Source: Apostichopus japonicus
Lineage: Eukaryota > Echinodermata > Holothuroidea > Aspidochirotida > Stichopodidae
Direction: 5' to 3'
DNA: 64,000 nucleotides
Assembly (NCBI RefSeq): GCF_037975245.1
Contig: NC_092572.1
Span: 15,940,269-16,004,268, forward strand
In this document: positions 35,341 through 49,204 of the stretch, piece after piece
Numbering within the stretch: position 1 is the stretch's first letter
How the letters are laid out: each line of letters begins with the position of its first letter
Program-made: the position numbers and the translations under genes
The notes under the pieces: model-generated
Told to the model about the DNA's origin: nothing
Database searches by the model: none
What the model saw: only the letters and a program-made list of their open reading frames with translations

Positions 35341-38300
35341 CTGCACGGGGAGCTGTAAGTATTAGTTAATCCACCTAATATCTCAGTCCATACAGTGGCG
35401 CGATGGCTCGGCGCACTGTACGAGCTGACGATCGAGACTCTCTTTTGCATCCCTGGTTCGAACCCCGGGTGATGACGTCTTTTGCCGATCTTTTACAGCA
35501 AGTGCCTGCACGGGGAGCTGTAAGTATTAGTTAATCCACCTAATATCTCAGTCCATACAGTGGCGCGATGGCTCGGCGCACTGTACGAGCTGACGATCGA
35601 GACTCTCTTTTGCATCCCTGGTTCGAACCCCGGGTGATGACGTCTTTTGCCGATCTTTTACAGCAAGTGCCTGCACGGGGAGCTGTAAGTATTAGTTAAT
35701 CCACCTAATATCTCAGTCCATACAGTGGCGCGATGGCTCGGCGCACTGTACGAGCTGACGATCGAGACTCTCTTTTGCATCCCTGGTTCGAACCCCGGGT
35801 GATGACGTCTTTTGCCGATCTTTTACAGCAAGTGCCTGCACGGGGAGCTGTAAGTATTAGTTAATCCACCTAATATCTCAGTCCATACAGTGGCGCGATG
35901 GCTCGGCGCACTGTACGAGCTGACGATCGAGACTCTCTTTTGCATCCCTGGTTCGAACCCCGGGTGATGACGTCTTTTGCCGATCTTTTACAGCAAGTGC
36001 CTGCACGGGGAGCTGTAAGTATTAGTTAATCCACCTAATATCTCAGTCCATACAGTGGCGCGATGGCTCGGCGCACTGTACGAGCTGACGATCGAGACTC
36101 TCTTTTGCATCCCTGGTTCGAACCCCGGGTGATGACGTCTTTTGCCGATCTTTTACAGCAAGTGCCTGCACGGGGAGCTGTAAGTATTAGTTAATCCACC
36201 TAATATCTCAGTCCATACAGTGGCGCGATGGCTCGGCGCACTGTACGAGCTGACGATCGAGACTCTCTTTTGCATCCCTGGTTCGAACCCCGGGTGATGA
36301 CGTCTTTTGCCGATCTTTTACAGCAAGTGCCTGCACGGGGAGCTGTAAGTATTAGTTAATCCACCTAATATGTCAGTCCATACAGTGGCGCGATGGCTCG
36401 GCGCACTGTACGAGCTGACGATCGAGACTCTCTTTTGCATCCCTGGTTCGAACCCCGGGTGATGACGTCTTTTGCCGATCTTTTACAGCAAGTGCCTGCA
36501 CGGGGAGCTGTAAGTATTAGTTAATCCACCTAATATCTCAGTCCATACAGTGGCGCGATGGCTCGGCGCACTGTACGAGCTGACGATCGAGACTCTCTTT
36601 TGCATCCCTGGTTCGAACCCCGGGTGATGACGTCTTTTGCCGATCTTTTACAGCAAGTGCCTGCACGGGGAGCTGTAAGTATTAGTTAATCCACCTAATA
36701 TCTCAGTCCATACAGTGGCGCGATGGCTCGGCGCACTGTACGAGCTGACGATCGAGACTCTCTTTTGCATCCCTGGTTCGAACCCCGGGTGATGACGTCT
36801 TTTGCCGATCTTTTACAGCAAGTGCCTGCACGGGGAGCTGTAAGTATTAGTTAATCCACCTAATATCTCAGTCCATACAGTGGCGCGATGGCTCGGCGCA
36901 CTGTACGAGCTGACGATCGAGACTCTCTTTTGCATCCCTGGTTCGAACCCCGGGTGATGACGTCTTTTGCCGATCTTTTACAGCAAGTGCCTGCACGGGG
37001 AGCTGTAAGTATTAGTTAATCCACCTAATATCTCAGTCCATACAGTGGCGCGATGGCTCGGCGCACTGTACGAGCTGACGATCGAGACTCTCTTTTGCAT
37101 CCCTGGTTCGAACCCCGGGTGATGACGTCTTTTGCCGATCTTTTACAGCAAGTGCCTGCACGGGGAGCTGTAAGTATTAGTTAATCCACCTAATATCTCA
37201 GTCCATACAGTGGCGCGATGGCTCGGCGCACTGTACGAGCTGACGATCGAGACTCTCTTTTGCATCCCTGGTTCGAACCCCGGGTGATGACGTCTTTTGC
37301 CGATCTTTTACAGCAAGTGCCTGCACGGGGAGCTGTAAGTATTAGTTAATCCACCTAATATCTCAGTCCATACAGTGGCGCGATGGCTCGGCGCACTGTA
37401 CGAGCTGACGATCGAGACTCTCTTTTGCATCCCTGGTTCGAACCCCGGGTGATGACGTCTTTTGCCGATCTTTTACAGCAAGTGCCTGCACGGGGAGCTG
37501 TAAGTATTAGTTAATCCACCTAATATCTCAGTCCATACAGTGGCGCGATGGCTCGGCGCACTGTACGAGCTGACGATCGAGACTCTCTTTTGCATCCCTG
37601 GTTCGAACCCCGGGTGATGACGTCTTTTGCCGATCTTTTACAGCAAGTGCCTGCACGGGGAGCTGTAAGTATTAGTTAATCCACCTAATATCTCAGTCCA
37701 TACAGTGGCGCGATGGCTCGGCGCACTGTACGAGCTGACGATCGAGACTCTCTTTTGCATCCCTGGTTCGAACCCCGGGTGATGACGTCTTTTGCCGATC
37801 TTTTACAGCAAGTGCCTGCACGGGGAGCTGTAAGTATTAGTTAATCCACCTAATATCTCAGTCCATACAGTGGCGCGATGGCTCGGCGCACTGTACGAGC
37901 TGACGATCGAGACTCTCTTTTGCATCCCTGGTTCGAACCCCGGGTGATGACGTCTTTTGCCGATCTTTTACAGCAAGTGCCTGCACGGGGAGCTGTAAGT
38001 ATTAGTTAATCCACCTAATATCTCAGTCCATACAGTGGCGCGATGGCTCGGCGCACTGTACGAGCTGACGATCGAGACTCTCTTTTGCATCCCTGGTTCG
38101 AACCCCGGGTGATGACGTCTTTTGCCGATCTTTTACAGCAAGTGCCTGCACGGGGAGCTGTAAGTATTAGTTAATCCACCTAATATCTCAGTCCATACAG
38201 TGGCGCGATGGCTCGGCGCACTGTACGAGCTGACGATCGAGACTCTCTTTTGCATCCCTGGTTCGAACCCCGGGTGATGACGTCTTTTGCCGATCTTTTA

Positions 38301-38970
38301 CAGCAAGTGCCTGCACGGGGAGCTGTAAGTATTAGTTAATCCACCTAATATCTCAGTCCATACAGTGGCGCGATGGCTCGGCGCACTGTACGAGCTGACG
38401 ATCGAGACTCTCTTTTGCATCCCTGGTTCGAACCCCGGGTGATGACGTCTTTTGCCGATCTTTTACAGCAAGTGCCTGCACGGGGAGCTGTAAGTATTAG
38501 TTAATCCACCTAATATCTCAGTCCATACAGTGGCGCGATGGCTCGGCGCACTGTACGAGCTGACGATCGAGACTCTCTTTTGCATCCCTGGTTCGAACCC
38601 CGGGTGATGACGTCTTTTGCCGATCTTTTACAGCAAGTGCCTGCACGGGGAGCTGTAAGTATTAGTTAATCCACCTAATATCTCAGTCCATACAGTGGCG
38701 CGATGGCTCGGCGCACTGTACGAGCTGACGATCGAGACTCTCTTTTGCATCCCTGGTTCGAACCCCGGGTGATGACGTCTTTTGCCGATCTTTTACAGCA
38801 AGTGCCTGCACGGGGAGCTGTAAGTATTAGTTAATCCACCTAATATCTCAGTCCATACAGTGGCGCGATGGCTCGGCGCACTGTACGAGCTGACGATCGA
38901 GACTCTCTTTTGCATCCCTGGTTCGAACCCCGGGTGATGACGTCTTTTGCCGATCTTTTACAGCAAGTGC
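35341..38970 (+). repeat. C89 block, 22 consecutive units
   Basis: All units are C89 and exactly 165 bp, with one private change seen (C42G near 36372). Its size is close to the 23-unit block at 4951. It begins one unit after an A50T unit and ends at T89 unit 38971, which precedes the C27 block. Confidence 0.92.
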
Positions 38971-39135
38971 CTGCACGGGGAGCTGTAAGTATTAGTTAAT
39001 CCACCTAATATCTCAGTCCATACAGTGGCGCGATGGCTCGGCGCACTGTACGAGCTGATGATCGAGACTCTCTTTTGCATCCCTGGTTCGAACCCCGGGT
39101 GATGACGTCTTTTGCCGATCTTTTACAGCAAGTGC

Positions 39136-41940
39136 TTGCACGGGGAGCTGTAAGTATTAGTCAATCCACCTAATATCTCAGTCCATACAGTGGCGCGATG
39201 GCTCGGCGCACTGTACGAGCTGATGATCGAGACTCTCTTTTGCATCCCTGGTTCGAACCCCGGGTGATGACGTCTTTTGCCGATCTTTTACAGCAAGTGC
39301 CTGCACGGGGAGCTGTAAGTATTAGTCAATCCACCTAATATCTCAGTCCATACAGTGGCGCGATGGCTCGGCGCACTGTACGAGCTGATGATCGAGACTC
39401 TCTTTTGCATCCCTGGTTCGAACCCCGGGTGATGACGTCTTTTGCCGATCTTTTACAGCAAGTGCCTGCACGGGGAGCTGTAAGTATTAGTCAATCCACC
39501 TAATATCTCAGTCCATACAGTGGCGCGATGGCTCGGCGCACTGTACGAGCTGATGATCGAGACTCTCTTTTGCATCCCTGGTTCGAACCCCGGGTGATGA
39601 CGTCTTTTGCCGATCTTTTACAGCAAGTGCCTGCACGGGGAGCTGTAAGTATTAGTCAATCCACCTAATATCTCAGTCCATACAGTGGCGCGATGGCTCG
39701 GCGCACTGTACGAGCTGATGATCGAGACTCTCTTTTGCATCCCTGGTTCGAACCCCGGGTGATGACGTCTTTTGCCGATCTTTTACAGCAAGTGCCTGCA
39801 CGGGGAGCTGTAAGTATTAGTCAGTCCACCTAATATCTCAGTCCATACAGTGGCGCGATGGCTCGGCGCACTGTACGAGCTGATGATCGAGACTCTCTTT
39901 TGCATCCCTGGTTCGAACCCCGGGTGATGACGTCTTTTGCCGATCTTTTACAGCAAGTGCCTGCACGGGGAGCTGTAAGTATTAGTCAGTCCACCTAATA
40001 TCTCAGTCCATACAGTGGCGCGATGGCTCGGCGCACTGTACGAGCTGATGATCGAGACTCTCTTTTGCATCCCTGGTTCGAACCCCGGGTGATGACGTCT
40101 TTTGCCGATCTTTTACAGCAAGTGCCTGCACGGGGAGCTGTAAGTATTAGTCAATCCACCTAATATCTCAGTCCATACAGTGGCGCGATGGCTCGGCGCA
40201 CTGTACGAGCTGATGATCGAGACTCTCTTTTGCATCCCTGGTTCGAACCCCGGGTGATGACGTCTTTTGCCGATCTTTTACAGCAAGTGCCTGCACGGGG
40301 AGCTGTAAGTATTAGTCAATCCACCTAATATCTCAGTCCATACAGTGGCGCGATGGCTCGGCGCACTGTACGAGCTGACGATCGAGACTCTCTTTTGCAT
40401 CCCTGGTTCGAACCCCGGGTGATGACGTCTTTTGCCGATCTTTTACAGCAAGTGCCTGCACGGGGAGCTGTAAGTATTAGTCAATCCACCTAATATCTCA
40501 GTCCATACAGTGGCGCGATGGCTCGGCGCACTGTACGAGCTGATGATCGAGACTCTCTTTTGCATCCCTGGTTCGAACCCCGGGTGATGACGTCTTTTGC
40601 CGATCTTTTACAGCAAGTGCCTGCACGGGGAGCTGTAAGTATTAGTCAATCCACCTAATATCTCAGTCCATACAGTGGCGCGATGGCTCGGCGCACTGTA
40701 CGAGCTGATGATCGAGACTCTCTTTTGCATCCCTGGTTCGAACCCCGGGTGATGACGTCTTTTGCCGATCTTTTACAGCAAGTGCCTGCACGGGGAGCTG
40801 TAAGTATTAGTCAATCCACCTAATATCTCAGTCCATACAGTGGCGCGATGGCTCGGCGCACTGTACGAGCTGATGATCGAGACTCTCTTTTGCATCCCTG
40901 GTTCGAACCCCGGGTGATGACGTCTTTTGCCGATCTTTTACAGCAAGTGCCTGCACGGGGAGCTGTAAGTATTAGTCAATCCACCTAATATCTCAGTCCA
41001 TACAGTGGCGCGATGGCTCGGCGCACTGTACGAGCTGATGATCGAGACTCTCTTTTGCATCCCTGGTTCGAACCCCGGGTGATGACGTCTTTTGCCGATC
41101 TTTTACAGCAAGTGCCTGCACGGGGAGCTGTAAGTATTAGTCAATCCACCTAATATCTCAGTCCATACAGTGGCGCGATGGCTCGGCGCACTGTACGAGC
41201 TGATGATCGAGACTCTCTTTTGCATCCCTGGTTCGAACCCCGGGTGATGACGTCTTTTGCCGATCTTTTACAGCAAGTGCCTGCACGGGGAGCTGTAAGT
41301 ATTAGTCAATCCACCTAATATCTCAGTCCATACAGTGGCGCGATGGCTCGGCGCACTGTACGAGCTGATGATCGAGACTCTCTTTTGCATCCCTGGTTCG
41401 AACCCCGGGTGATGACGTCTTTTGCCGATCTTTTACAGCAAGTGCCTGCACGGGGAGCTGTAAGTATTAGTCAATCCACCTAATATCTCAGTCCATACAG
41501 TGGCGCGATGGCTCGGCGCACTGTACGAGCTGATGATCGAGACTCTCTTTTGCATCCCTGGTTCGAACCCCGGGTGATGACGTCTTTTGCCGATCTTTTA
41601 CAGCAAGTGCCTGCACGGGGAGCTGTAAGTATTAGTTAATCCACCTAATATCTCAGTCCATACAGTGGCGCGATGGCTCGGCGCACTGTACGAGCTGATG
41701 ATCGAGACTCTCTTTTGCATCCCTGGTTCGAACCCCGGGTGATGACGTCTTTTGCCGATCTTTTACAGCAAGTGCCTGCACGGGGAGCTGTAAGTATTAG
41801 TCAATCCACCTAATATCTCAGTCCATACAGTGGCGCGATGGCTCGGCGCACTGTACGAGCTGATGATCGAGACTCTCTTTTGCATCCCTGGTTCGAACCC
41901 CGGGTGATGACGTCTTTTGCCGATCTTTTACAGCAAGTGC
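39136..41940 (+). repeat. C27 block, 16 of 17 units
   Basis: Units have ATTAGTCAAT instead of ATTAGTTAAT (T27C). Fifteen are consecutive, then unit 41611 reverts to T27, and unit 41776 is C27 again. Two adjacent units (39796 and 39961) also have A29G. Unit 39136 also has C1T. Unit 40291 is the only one combined with C89. The variant is not seen elsewhere in the window. Confidence 0.92.
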
Positions 41941-44900
41941 CTGCACGGGGAGCTGTAAGTATTAGTTAATCCACCTAATATCTCAGTCCATACAGTGGCG
42001 CGATGGCTCGGCGCACTGTACGAGCTGATGATCGAGACTCTCTTTTGCATCCCTGGTTCGAACCCCGGGTGATGACGTCTTTTGCCGATCTTTTACAGCA
42101 AGTGCCTGCACGGGGAGCTGTAAGTATTAGTTAATCCACCTAATATCTCAGTCCATACAGTGGCGCGATGGCTCGGCGCACTGTACGAGCTGATGATCGA
42201 GACTCTCTTTTGCATCCCTGGTTCGAACCCCGGGTGATGACGTCTTTTGCCGATCTTTTACAGCAAGTGCCTGCACGGGGAGCTGTAAGTATTAGTTAAT
42301 CCACCTAATATCTCAGTCCATACAGTGGCGCGATGGCTCGGCGCACTGTACGAGCTGATGATCGAGACTCTCTTTTGCATCCCTGGTTCGAACCCCGGGT
42401 GATGACGTCTTTTGCCGATCTTTTACAGCAAGTGCCTGCACGGGGAGCTGTAAGTATTAGTTAATCCACCTAATATCTCAGTCCATACAGTGGCGCGATG
42501 GCTCGGCGCACTGTACGAGCTGATGATCGAGACTCTCTTTTGCATCCCTGGTTCGATTCCCGGGTGATGACGTCTTTTGCCGATCTTTTACAGCAAGTGC
42601 CTGCACGGGGAGCTGTAAGTATTAGTTAATCCACCTAATATCTCAGTCCATACAGTGGCGCGATGGCTCGGCGCACTGTACGAGCTGATGATCGAGACTC
42701 TCTTTTGCATCCCTGGTTCGAACCCCGGGTGATGACGTCTTTTGCCGATCTTTTACAGCAAGTGCCTGCACGGGGAGCTGTAAGTATTAGTTAATCCACC
42801 TAATATCTCAGTCCATACAGTGGCGCGATGGCTCGGCGCACTGTACGAGCTGATGATCGAGACTCTCTTTTGCATCCCTGGTTCGAACCCCGGGTGATGA
42901 CGTCTTTTGCCGATCTTTTACAGCAAGTGCCTGCACGGGGAGCTGTAAGTATTAGTTAATCCACCTAATATCTCAGTCCATACAGTGGCGCGATGGCTCG
43001 GCGCACTGTACGAGCTGATGATCGAGACTCTCTTTTGCATCCCTGGTTCGAACCCCGGGTGATGACGTCTTTTGCCGATCTTTTACAGCAAGTGCCTGCA
43101 CGGGGAGCTGTAAGTATTAGTTAATCCACCTAATATCTCAGTCCATACAGTGGCGCGATGGCTCGGCGCACTGTACGAGCTGATGATCGAGACTCTCTTT
43201 TGCATCCCTGGTTCGAACCCCGGGTGATGACGTCTTTTGCCGATCTTTTACAGCAAGTGCCTGCACGGGGAGCTGTAAGTATTAGTTAATCCACCTAATA
43301 TCTCAGTCCATACAGTGGCGCGATGGCTCGGCGCACTGTACGAGCTGATGATCGAGACTCTCTTTTGCATCCCTGGTTCGAACCCCGGGTGATGACGTCT
43401 TTTGCCGATCTTTTACAGCAAGTGCCTGCACGGGGAGCTGTAAGTATTAGTTAATCCACCTAATATCTCAGTCCATACAGTGGCGCGATGGCTCGGCGCA
43501 CTGTACGAGCTGATGATCGAGACTCTCTTTTGCATCCCTGGTTCGATTCCCGGGTGATGACGTCTTTTGCCGATCTTTTACAGCAAGTGCCTGCACGGGG
43601 AGCTGTAAGTATTAGTTAATCCACCTAATATCTCAGTCCATACAGTGGCGCGATGGCTCGGCGCACTGTACGAGCTGATGATCGAGACTCTCTTTTGCAT
43701 CCCTGGTTCGAACCCCGGGTGATGACGTCTTTTGCCGATCTTTTACAGCAAGTGCCTGCACGGGGAGCTGTAAGTATTAGTTAATCCACCTAATATCTCA
43801 GTCCATACAGTGGCGCGATGGCTCGGCGCACTGTACGAGCTGATGATCGAGACTCTCTTTTGCATCCCTGGTTCGAACCCCGGGTGATGACGTCTTTTGC
43901 CGATCTTTTACAGCAAGTGCCTGCACGGGGAGCTGTAAGTATTAGTTAATCCACCTAATATCTCAGTCCATACAGTGGCGCGATGGCTCGGCGCACTGTA
44001 CGAGCTGATGATCGAGACTCTCTTTTGCATCCCTGGTTCGAACCCCGGGTGATGACGTCTTTTGCCGATCTTTTACAGCAAGTGCCTGCACGGGGAGCTG
44101 TAAGTATTAGTTAATCCACCTAATATCTCAGTCCATACAGTGGCGCGATGGCTCGGCGCACTGTACGAGCTGATGATCGAGACTCTCTTTTGCATCCCTG
44201 GTTCGAACCCCGGGTGATGACGTCTTTTGCCGATCTTTTACAGCAAGTGCCTGCACGGGGAGCTGTAAGTATTAGTTAATCCACCTAATATCTCAGTCCA
44301 TACAGTGGCGCGATGGCTCGGCGCACTGTACGAGCTGATGATCGAGACTCTCTTTTGCATCCCTGGTTCGAACCCCGGGTGATGACGTCTTTTGCCGATC
44401 TTTTACAGCAAGTGCCTGCACGGGGAGCTGTAAGTATTAGTTAATCCACCTAATATCTCAGTCCATACAGTGGCGCGATGGCTCGGCGCACTGTACGAGC
44501 TGATGATCGAGACTCTCTTTTGCATCCCTGGTTCGAACCCCGGGTGATGACGTCTTTTGCCGATCTTTTACAGCAAGTGCCTGCACGGGGAGCTGTAAGT
44601 ATTAGTTAATCCACCTAATATCTCAGTCCATACAGTGGCGCGATGGCTCGGCGCACTGTACGAGCTGATGATCGAGACTCTCTTTTGCATCCCTGGTTCG
44701 AACCCCGGGTGATGACGTCTTTTGCCGATCTTTTACAGCAAGTGCCTGCACGGGGAGCTGTAAGTATTAGTTAATCCACCTAATATCTCAGTCCATACAG
44801 TGGCGCGATGGCTCGGCGCACTGTACGAGCTGATGATCGAGACTCTCTTTTGCATCCCTGGTTCGAACCCCGGGTGATGACGTCTTTTGCCGATCTTTTA

Positions 44901-47900
44901 CAGCAAGTGCCTGCACGGGGAGCTGTAAGTATTAGTTAATCCACCTAATATCTCAGTCCATACAGTGGCGCGATGGCTCGGCGCACTGTACGAGCTGATG
45001 ATCGAGACTCTCTTTTGCATCCCTGGTTCGAACCCCGGGTGATGACGTCTTTTGCCGATCTTTTACAGCAAGTGCCTGCACGGGGAGCTGTAAGTATTAG
45101 TTAATCCACCTAATATCTCAGTCCATACAGTGGCGCGATGGCTCGGCGCACTGTACGAGCTGATGATCGAGACTCTCTTTTGCATCCCTGGTTCGAACCC
45201 CGGGTGATGACGTCTTTTGCCGATCTTTTACAGCAAGTGCCTGCACGGGGAGCTGTAAGTATTAGTTAATCCACCTAATATCTCAGTCCATACAGTGGCG
45301 CGATGGCTCGGCGCACTGTACGAGCTGATGATCGAGACTCTCTTTTGCATCCCTGGTTCGAACCCCGGGTGATGACGTCTTTTGCCGATCTTTTACAGCA
45401 AGTGCCTGCACGGGGAGCTGTAAGTATTAGTTAATCCACCTAATATCTCAGTCCATACAGTGGCGCGATGGCTCGGCGCACTGTACGAGCTGATGATCGA
45501 GACTCTCTTTTGCATCCCTGGTTCGAACCCCGGGTGATGACGTCTTTTGCCGATCTTTTACAGCAAGTGCCTGCACGGGGAGCTGTAAGTATTAGTTAAT
45601 CCACCTAATATCTCAGTCCATACAGTGGCGCGATGGCTCGGCGCACTGTACGAGCTGATGATCGAGACTCTCTTTTGCATCCCTGGTTCGAACCCCGGGT
45701 GATGACGTCTTTTGCCGATCTTTTACAGCAAGTGCCTGCACGGGGAGCTGTAAGTATTAGTTAATCCACCTAATATCTCAGTCCATACAGTGGCGCGATG
45801 GCTCGGCGCACTGTACGAGCTGATGATCGAGACTCTCTTTTGCATCCCTGGTTCGAACCCCGGGTGATGACGTCTTTTGCCGATCTTTTACAGCAAGTGC
45901 CTGCACGGGGAGCTGTAAGTATTAGTTAATCCACCTAATATCTCAGTCCATACAGTGGCGCGATGGCTCGGCGCACTGTACGAGCTGATGATCGAGACTC
46001 TCTTTTGCATCCCTGGTTCGAACCCCGGGTGATGACGTCTTTTGCCGATCTTTTACAGCAAGTGCCTGCACGGGGAGCTGTAAGTATTAGTTAATCCACC
46101 TAATATCTCAGTCCATACAGTGGCGCGATGGCTCGGCGCACTGTACGAGCTGATGATCGAGACTCTCTTTTGCATCCCTGGTTCGAACCCCGGGTGATGA
46201 CGTCTTTTGCCGATCTTTTACAGCAAGTGCCTGCACGGGGAGCTGTAAGTATTAGTTAATCCACCTAATATCTCAGTCCATACAGTGGCGCGATGGCTCG
46301 GCGCACTGTACGAGCTGATGATCGAGACTCTCTTTTGCATCCCTGGTTCGAACCCCGGGTGATGACGTCTTTTGCCGATCTTTTACAGCAAGTGCCTGCA
46401 CGGGGAGCTGTAAGTATTAGTTAATCCACCTAATATCTCAGTCCATACAGTGGCGCGATGGCTCGGCGCACTGTACGAGCTGATGATCGAGACTCTCTTT
46501 TGCATCCCTGGTTCGATTCCCGGGTGATGACGTCTTTTGCCGATCTTTTACAGCAAGTGCCTGCACGGGGAGCTGTAAGTATTAGTTAATCCACCTAATA
46601 TCTCAGTCCATACAGTGGCGCGATGGCTCGGCGCACTGTACGAGCTGATGATCGAGACTCTCTTTTGCATCCCTGGTTCGAACCCCGGGTGATGACGTCT
46701 TTTGCCGATCTTTTACAGCAAGTGCCTGCACGGGGAGCTGTAAGTATTAGTTAATCCACCTAATATCTCAGTCCATACAGTGGCGCGATGGCTCGGCGCA
46801 CTGTACGAGCTGATGATCGAGACTCTCTTTTGCATCCCTGGTTCGAACCCCGGGTGATGACGTCTTTTGCCGATCTTTTACAGCAAGTGCCTGCACGGGG
46901 AGCTGTAAGTATTAGTTAATCCACCTAATATCTCAGTCCATACAGTGGCGCGATGGCTCGGCGCACTGTACGAGCTGATGATCGAGACTCTCTTTTGCAT
47001 CCCTGGTTCGAACCCCGGGTGATGACGTCTTTTGCCGATCTTTTACAGCAAGTGCCTGCACGGGGAGCTGTAAGTATTAGTTAATCCACCTAATATCTCA
47101 GTCCATACAGTGGCGCGATGGCTCGGCGCACTGTACGAGCTGATGATCGAGACTCTCTTTTGCATCCCTGGTTCGATTCCCCGGGTGATGACGTCTTTTG
47201 CCGATCTTTTACAGCAAGTGCCTGCACGGGGAGCTGTAAGTATTAGTTAATCCACCTAATATCTCAGTCCATACAGTGGCGCGATGGCTCGGCGCACTGT
47301 ACGAGCTGATGATCGAGACTCTCTTTTGCATCCCTGGTTCGAACCCCGGGTGATGACGTCTTTTGCCGATCTTTTACAGCAAGTGCCTGCACGGGGAGCT
47401 GTAAGTATTAGTTAATCCACCTAATATCTCAGTCCATACAGTGGCGCGATGGCTCGGCGCACTGTACGAGCTGATGATCGAGACTCTCTTTTGCATCCCT
47501 GGTTCGAACCCCGGGTGATGACGTCTTTTGCCGATCTTTTACAGCAAGTGCCTGCACGGGGAGCTGTAAGTATTAGTTAATCCACCTAATATCTCAGTCC
47601 ATACAGTGGCGCGATGGCTCGGCGCACTGTACGAGCTGATGATCGAGACTCTCTTTTGCATCCCTGGTTCGATTCCCCGGGTGATGACGTCTTTTGCCGA
47701 TCTTTTACAGCAAGTGCCTGCACGGGGAGCTGTAAGTATTAGTTAATCCACCTAATATCTCAGTCCATACAGTGGCGCGATGGCTCGGCGCACTGTACGA
47801 GCTGATGATCGAGACTCTCTTTTGCATCCCTGGTTCGAACCCCGGGTGATGACGTCTTTTGCCGATCTTTTACAGCAAGTGCCTGCACGGGGAGCTGTAA

Positions 47901-49204
47901 GTATTAGTTAATCCACCTAATATCTCAGTCCATACAGTGGCGCGATGGCTCGGCGCACTGTACGAGCTGATGATCGAGACTCTCTTTTGCATCCCTGGTT
48001 CGATTCCCGGGTGATGACGTCTTTTGCCGATCTTTTACAGCAAGTGCCTGCACGGGGAGCTGTAAGTATTAGTTAATCCACCTAATATCTCAGTCCATAC
48101 AGTGGCGCGATGGCTCGGCGCACTGTACGAGCTGATGATCGAGACTCTCTTTTGCATCCCTGGTTCGAACCCCGGGTGATGACGTCTTTTGCCGATCTTT
48201 TACAGCAAGTGCCTGCACGGGGAGCTGTAAGTATTAGTTAATCCACCTAATATCTCAGTCCATACAGTGGCGCGATGGCTCGGCGCACTGTACGAGCTGA
48301 TGATCGAGACTCTCTTTTGCATCCCTGGTTCGAACCCCGGGTGATGACGTCTTTTGCCGATCTTTTACAGCAAGTGCCTGCACGGGGAGCTGTAAGTATT
48401 AGTTAATCCACCTAATATCTCAGTCCATACAGTGGCGCGATGGCTCGGCGCACTGTACGAGCTGATGATCGAGACTCTCTTTTGCATCCCTGGTTCGATT
48501 CCCCGGGTGATGACGTCTTTTGCCGATCTTTTACAGCAAGTGCCTGCACGGGGAGCTGTAAGTATTAGTTAATCCACCTAATATCTCAGTCCATACAGTG
48601 GCGCGATGGCTCGGCGCACTGTACGAGCTGATGATCGAGACTCTCTTTTGCATCCCTGGTTCGAACCCCGGGTGATGACGTCTTTTGCCGATCTTTTACA
48701 GCAAGTGCCTGCACGGGGAGCTGTAAGTATTAGTTAATCCACCTAATATCTCAGTCCATACAGTGGCGCGATGGCTCGGCGCACTGTACGAGCTGATGAT
48801 CGAGACTCTCTTTTGCATCCCTGGTTCGAACCCCGGGTGATGACGTCTTTTGCCGATCTTTTACAGCAAGTGCCTGCACGGGGAGCTGTAAGTATTAGTT
48901 AATCCACCTAATATCTCAGTCCATACAGTGGCGCGATGGCTCGGCGCACTGTACGAGCTGATGATCGAGACTCTCTTTTGCATCCCTGGTTCGAACCCCG
49001 GGTGATGACGTCTTTTGCCGATCTTTTACAGCAAGTGCCTGCACGGGGAGCTGTAAGTATTAGTTAATCCACCTAATATCTCAGTCCATACAGTGGCGCG
49101 ATGGCTCGGCGCACTGTACGAGCTGATGATCGAGACTCTCTTTTGCATCCCTGGTTCGATTCCCCGGGTGATGACGTCTTTTGCCGATCTTTTACAGCAA
49201 GTGC
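41941..49204 (+). repeat. T89 region where ATTCCC gives way to ATTCCCC
   Basis: Mostly consensus units. ATT units of 165 bp start at 42436, 43426, 46396 and 47883. From 47056 onward most ATT units have one more C (166 bp): 47056, 47552, 48378 and 49039. Spacings are 6, 18, 4, 3, 2, 3 and 4 units. The extra C lengthens the T-loop-like segment but keeps GGTTCGATTCC. Confidence 0.88.
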
